From Betaproteobacteria bacterium (GTDB taxonomy: Bacteria > Pseudomonadota > Gammaproteobacteria > Burkholderiales > Burkholderiaceae_C), in assembly GCA_005884255.1 (NCBI GenBank), contig VBDL01000134.1, forward strand, positions 4,897-11,424: DNA of 6,528 nt. The letters are read 5' to 3'. Under the pieces are notes generated by a model. That model was not told the origin of the DNA, ran no database searches, and saw only the letters and a program-made list of their open reading frames with translations. Below, piece by piece: positions 1 through 6,528 of the stretch; positions within the stretch are counted from its first letter, which is position 1, and each line of letters starts with the position of its first letter. Made by a program: the position numbers and the translations under genes.

Positions 1-678
1 CAGATCGTCATGCACCTGGGTGGCAGGCCGGTCACCGTGCTCGGCTCGTCGCTTGGCGGCAGTGCGGCCATTGAGATGACCGCCCGGTACCCCAAGCTGG
101 TCAAGCGGCTGATCCTCAACGATATCGGCCCGCACATCCCCTTGCGGCGGCGACAGCGGCGCGCTGACGCGCTCGCTCGCCACTACGTCTTCCGCGAACC
201 ATCCGACCTGTTGCGTCGAGTGGGAGCGTCGCAGAAGAACGATGGCCCTGTCAGCGACGACATTCGCTTCAACCTGAATTTCCACCAGACTCGATGGTCC
301 GACGAGGACGGGGGCCGCATCTACCGTCACGACGTGCGTGCGATGCAGGCCTATCGCCGCGACGCCCGGCGAAGCCTGCTGCAGTGGGATCTGTGGCAGG
401 GGGTGCGCTGCCCGATCCTGTTGATTCACGGACTTCAGTCGGATGCGTTGTTGCCGCCAACCATTCGCCGCATGTCGACGGGCAAGGACATCACGCTGAT
501 GAGACTGCCGGACACCGGCCATGCGCCGCTGCTCGCTGACCGCAACCAGATCTGGTTCATCCGCGACTGGCTGCTCGGAAACGGCAACGCCGCAGGGGAG
601 TGGACGGTGCTGCACGCACCGCCGCGCGAACGACATCCGGGTTTGCCGATACGTTTTGCCCCCATCACCGCGCTGTAA
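1..678 (+). CDS. alpha/beta hydrolase, 5'-truncated by the window edge
   Basis: This is the C-terminal 225 residues of an alpha/beta-hydrolase-fold enzyme; the frame is open from base 1 and the true start is upstream. The nucleophile elbow G-S-S-L-G puts the catalytic serine at visible residue 17 (bases 49-51). The acid is probably Asp148 in the strand-turn LLIHGLQSDALL, and the base is His174 in DTGHAPLL, so the Ser-Asp-His triad is complete in the expected order. The phrase LILNDIGPHIP after the nucleophile helix is typical of small cytoplasmic hydrolases of this superfamily. Residues of roughly 28-130 form a charged lid region. The missing N-terminus should carry the oxyanion-hole strand, about 60-80 residues by family length. 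The substrate cannot be told from sequence; esterase or C-C hydrolase activity are both possible. Its TAA lies 8 bases before the next start, so it is probably the upstream member of the same operon. Annotating an internal ATG (base 10) as the start would be wrong. Confidence 0.88.
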   Translation, partial: QIVMHLGGRPVTVLGSSLGGSAAIEMTARYPKLVKRLILNDIGPHIPLRRRQRRADALARHYVFREPSDLLRRVGASQKNDGPVSDDIRFNLNFHQTRWSDEDGGRIYRHDVRAMQAYRRDARRSLLQWDLWQGVRCPILLIHGLQSDALLPPTIRRMSTGKDITLMRLPDTGHAPLLADRNQIWFIRDWLLGNGNAAGEWTVLHAPPRERHPGLPIRFAPITAL

Positions 679-680
679 GG
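677..680 (+). promoter_or_regulatory. ribosome binding site of the histidine phosphatase gene
   Basis: AAGG overlaps the stop codon of the hydrolase gene and lies 6 bases before the ATG at 687. It favours that start over the in-frame ATG at 702, which has no purine-rich stretch in front of it. Confidence 0.5.
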
Positions 681-686
681 TCGACG

Positions 687-1273
687 ATGTTGTCCACTTC
701 GATGCGACCAACTCCCGAGCCACGGCGCCTGGCCTTCGTGCGCCACGGCGCCACCGCTCCCAACTTGGCCGAACTCAGATGCGGGGGCGATCTCGACGTG
801 CCGCTGACCGACATCGGCCGCAGCCAAGCGCTGGCGGCGGCGGGCCGGATGGCCGAGCTCGATCCCGGCATCGGATTGATCGTCACCAGCGACCTGCAGC
901 GCACCCGGGAGACTGCCGCCATCATTGCGCGGGCGCTCGGCGGGATGGACATCGCCGTCGAGCCCGGCTTCGCCGAGCGCCGACTCGGTGCGTGGAACCT
1001 CCTGCCCGTTGCCCAGACGGAAACGAGGCTGCGCAACGGACAAACGCCGCCCGGCGGCGAATCGGGCCTCGAATTCATCCGACGCATTCATACGGCCCTG
1101 CCCACCTTGCTGCCGCACCTTGTCCGGCGGCCCTTGCTCGTGGCGAGCAAGGGTGTGGCTCGCGCGCTGGGCGAGATACTGGGTCAGCCCGCAGGCGCCA
1201 GCCTCTCGAACGGCGAGCTCTCCCATTTCGATCTCACTCACTTCGGCCCACTTCCAATCGAAGGCTGCCGGCC

Positions 1274-1277
<4 letters not shown>
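687..1277 (+). CDS. histidine phosphatase superfamily (RHG) protein lacking the second catalytic histidine
   Basis: A 196-residue cytoplasmic protein of the histidine phosphatase superfamily (the phosphoglycerate mutase, CobC and SixA clan). The hallmark motif FVRHGAT gives Arg19 and the phospho-accepting His20. Further family landmarks follow in order: PLTDIGRSQA (about 44-53), TSDLQRTRETA with conserved Arg72, FAERRLGAW with Glu97, and PPGGES before the last helical part. The block that normally reads SHGGVIR or SHKGVIR reads ASKGVAR here, so Ser154 stands where the second catalytic histidine is expected. Related CobC/GpmB-like enzymes act on small phosphoesters, while SixA removes phosphate from a phosphohistidine; the substrate here is unknown. 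The ATG at 687 was chosen because it has AAGG 6 bases upstream and directly follows the hydrolase stop; ATG 702 is an alternative. The stop overlaps the kinase start as ATGA, implying translational coupling. The fold assignment is firm; catalytic activity is uncertain. Confidence 0.87.
1260..1264 (+). promoter_or_regulatory. ribosome binding site of the hybrid kinase gene
   Basis: GAAGG lies inside the end of the phosphatase gene, 9 bases before the ATG at 1274. Together with the ATGA overlap it decides the kinase start. The reading frame is open without a stop as far back as 521, but that upstream part is a shadow of the phosphatase and hydrolase genes. Confidence 0.55.
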
Positions 1278-4239
<2,962 letters not shown>

Positions 4240-4243
<4 letters not shown>

Positions 4244-6375
4244 ACCACTGCAGTCGCATCCTGGTGGTCGACGACGACGCGGGCGGGCGTCGCCTCACGC
4301 GTGCCACGCTGACCAAGGCGGGCTTCCACGTCATCGAGGCGGCCGACGGCCAGCAGGCGCTCGATGCGATGTGCAGCGAGTTGCCCGACCTGGTTCTCAT
4401 GGACGTGAGCATGCCGGTGATGGACGGATTCACCGCCTGCGCCGAACTGCGACGGCTGCCCGGCGGTGGCCGCGTCCCGGTGGTGATGATGACCGGCCTC
4501 GAAGACGTGCAGTCGATCGACCGCGCATTCGAAGCCGGCGCGACCGACTTCATCACCAAGCCGATCAACTGGACCATCCTTGCGCATCGGGTGCGCTACA
4601 TGCTGCGGGCCAGCGCCGCGATCAATGACCTGAACCAGAATCAGCGACGCCTTTCCAACGCGCAGCGCATCGGCGTGATGGGCGACTGGGAATGGGACGT
4701 GCGACACGATCACATCATCCCGTCGGAGCAGGCGTGGCGCATCTTCGGCCGCGACCCGGCGACGGGCACGATCGGATTCGATGGCTTCATGTCCACTGCC
4801 CATCCGGAAGACCTCGATCGCCTGCGGCTCGCGTTCGAGCGCGCGATCGATGGCGGTGATGCTTTCGCGATCGATCACCGCATCGCCCATCGCGACGGGA
4901 CGCTGCGCCACGTTCACCAACAGGTCGAAGTGATCGAGCGCGACGCGGCAGGCCGCGCCCTACGCCTCGCGGGAGCTGTGCACGACATCACGCGACACAA
5001 GGATGCCGAAGAGCAGATCCGCATGCTCGCCTACTACGACCCGCTCACCGGGCTGCCGAACAGGCTACTGTTCACCGAACAGCTCAAGAGGGCCATCGCG
5101 CTCGCCGAACAAGACCAGCGAAAAATCGCCATCATGTTCGTCGACCTCGACAACTTCAAGCGCGTCAACGACACACTCGGCCACGGTGCGGGCGACGAAC
5201 TGCTGCGTGCCGTGAGCGCGCGCCTTGCCGGTCTGCTGCGCGTTCGCGACTCGGTCGCCCGGCACGCTACCGAGGTGGACGACAGCAGCATCGCGAGGTT
5301 GGGGGGCGATGAGTTCATCGTGTTGCTCAGCGACCTCAAGCGCAGCGCCGATGCTGCCAGCGTCGCCCGCCGCCTCGTCGCGGCGCTGGCGGAGCCGATC
5401 TTGATCCAACACAAGGAGATTTTCGTCGGGGGCAGTCTGGGGGTGGCGATCTATCCGGACGACGGCACCGACGCGGACACGTTGCTGATGAACGCCGACA
5501 CCGCGATGTACCGTGCCAAGGAGGCCGGTCGCGGCAGGTTCCAGTTTTACAACCGTTCGATGAACGAGCGCGCGCTCGACCGGCTCATGATGGAGTCGAT
5601 GCTGCGCCGCGCCCTCGAGCGTGACGAGTTCGTGCTGCACTTCCAGCCGCGAGTCGACGTCAGGAGCGGCATGATCGTGGGCGCCGAAGCGCTGATTCGA
5701 TGGATGCATCCGGAGCGCGGCCTGATCCTGCCTGGCGAGTTCATCCCACTGGTCGAAGACAGCGGCTTGGTCATTCGACTCGGCGAATGGGTCATCGACG
5801 CTGCATGCCGTCAGAACGCTGCCTGGCACGCCGCCGGTCTGCCCGTCATTCCGGTGGCGGTCAACCTCGCTTCGACTCACCTGCGCGAGCGGGGTCTGCC
5901 GGACCTGGTGGCACGCGCAATTAGGCGGCATGCGCTGCCGGCAAGCGGGCTCGAGATCGAGGTCACCGAGTCGATCCTGCTCGTCGAGCCGGAGCTCAGC
6001 CTGGAGATCGCCACCCGACTCGAATCGATGGGCGTGCGGTTGTCGATCGACGACTTCGGTACCGGCTATTCGTCGCTGAGCTACCTGAAGCGGTTGCCGA
6101 TCAACTCGTTGAAGATCGACCGGTCTTTCGTGCGAGATCTGGCCACCGATCCCGACGATGCTGCCATCATCACCGCCATCATTGCGATGGCGCATGGCTT
6201 GAAGCTCAAGGTCGTGGCCGAAGGGGTGGAAACTCAGGCACAGCTCGCGTTCTTGCGCGCCCGAGGCTGCGACGAATATCAAGGGTTTCTGATGAGCCGG
6301 CCGCTGGAGGGACCAGCGTTCGCTCGGCTCTTTGAAGACAGGCGACACGGCAGTCTTTCGCTGTCGGCGGTCTAG
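4240..6375 (+). CDS. response regulator with REC-PAS-GGDEF-EAL domains (c-di-GMP synthase/phosphodiesterase)
   Basis: A 711-residue cytoplasmic response regulator that should control cyclic di-GMP. The receiver (about 5-120) has Asp11-13, phospho-acceptor Asp55 and Lys107. A helix (about 115-140) leads to a PAS_3-like domain (about 140-255). The diguanylate cyclase domain starts at DPLTGLPNR (267-275), keeps the metal and substrate residues Asp302, Asn310 and Asp319, and has a canonical GGDEF at 355-359. A candidate inhibitory-site motif RVRD (334-337) is separated from GGDEF by 17 residues instead of the usual 5. The phosphodiesterase domain has Glu483-Ala-Leu, Asn542, Glu577, Asp604/Asp605 in DDFGTGYSS, Lys625, Glu661 and Glu664 in AEGVET, and Gln681 in QGFLMSRP, the set expected of an active EAL enzyme. 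Both halves could therefore work, with phosphorylation or the PAS domain setting the balance. The start is fixed by ATGA overlap with the kinase stop and a good ribosome binding site. Downstream targets (motility, biofilm or other) are not shown here. Confidence 0.95.
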
Positions 6376-6445
6376 AGTAGAGAGTGGTTTCGTGTGAAAG
6401 TGACTGCTACAGGTAGGCTTGCGCAACCTGCGAAAGACGCCGAAC

Positions 6446-6474
6446 GCCAACGGACAGTCGCTCATAGCGTTGGC
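6446..6474 (+). repeat. inverted repeat, 7-bp arms
   Basis: GCCAACG (6446-6452) is an exact reverse complement of CGTTGGC (6468-6474), with a 15-base loop. No T-run follows, so it is not a typical intrinsic terminator. It could be a transcript 3'-end structure, part of a dispersed intergenic repeat, or chance. Confidence 0.45.
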
Positions 6475-6479
6475 AATGG

Positions 6480-6516
6480 CCGAACGACTGCATTCCGCCG
6501 CTTTGTTCGGTCGTTC
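6480..6516 (+). repeat. overlapping inverted repeats near the window end
   Basis: CCGAAC (6480-6485) pairs with GTTCGG (6505-6510), and the overlapping GAACGAC (6482-6488) pairs with GTCGTTC (6510-6516). The two pairings are mutually exclusive. The left arm also belongs to an 8-base direct repeat, GCCGAACG at 6439-6446 and 6479-6486, spaced exactly 40 bases apart. Confidence 0.4.
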
Positions 6517-6528
6517 CTAGGTCGGGTT

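Larger units (their letters stand above)
6376..6528 (+). other. non-coding tail after the operon
   Basis: These 153 bases follow the TAG of the regulator gene and carry no convincing gene on either strand. They are slightly richer in A/T than the genes. I found short inverted repeats (6410-6430, 6446-6474, 6480-6516) but none is a GC-rich stem followed by a run of T, so no intrinsic terminator can be called. The next gene must begin beyond the window. Confidence 0.6.

Noticed and set aside
5065..6465. 466-codon open frame on the - strand antisense to the GGDEF-EAL gene
   Set aside because: It is a shadow of a strongly conserved + strand gene, with no motif of its own and no clear ribosome binding site.
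6446..6474. Intrinsic terminator for the operon
   Set aside because: The stem is only 7 bp with a 15-base loop and is not followed by a T-run, so it does not meet the usual criteria.
6440..6528. Integron attC-like site suggested by the GCCAAC/GTTGGC arms
   Set aside because: The arms do not match the RYYYAAC and GTTRRRY core sites, and no integrase or cassette-like gene is present.

Overview
The window is a compact, single-strand, high-GC stretch with strong G/C bias at third codon positions and almost no non-coding DNA until the last 153 bases. Base composition, the style of the proteins and a membrane hybrid kinase paired with a GGDEF-EAL regulator suggest a free-living proteobacterium, most likely a betaproteobacterium of the Burkholderiales type. 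That assignment is inference; no taxonomic marker gene is present.

Layout, all on the + strand: (1) 1-678, the 3' part of an alpha/beta hydrolase gene whose start lies upstream of the window; (2) 687-1277, a small histidine phosphatase (RHG / phosphoglycerate mutase-like) protein that lacks the usual second catalytic histidine; (3) 1274-4243, a 989-residue hybrid sensor kinase with two membrane helices, PAS, PAS, HisKA, HATPase, two receiver domains and a C-terminal HPt domain; (4) 4240-6375, a 711-residue response regulator with REC, PAS, GGDEF and EAL domains; (5) 6376-6528, a non-coding tail with short inverted and direct repeats and no recognisable terminator. The genes are separated by 8 bases, then by two ATGA stop/start overlaps, and each internal start has a purine-rich ribosome binding site. 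This is the pattern of one translationally coupled operon whose promoter lies upstream of the window.

Functionally, genes 3 and 4 form a complete multistep phosphorelay that ends in cyclic di-GMP turnover. Phosphate would pass from His350 to Asp635 or Asp773, then to His930 of the HPt domain, and finally to Asp55 of the GGDEF-EAL protein. Both the synthase (GGDEF) and the hydrolase (EAL) halves keep their catalytic residues. The histidine phosphatase coupled to the kinase raises the idea, by analogy with SixA acting on the ArcB HPt domain, of a dedicated modulator of this relay, but its missing histidine makes catalysis uncertain. The most unusual sequence details are that missing histidine and a 12-residue insertion in the GGDEF domain that separates the candidate RxxD inhibitory site from the GGDEF loop. 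The domain architectures themselves are familiar; I see no clear evidence of a wholly new kind of system.
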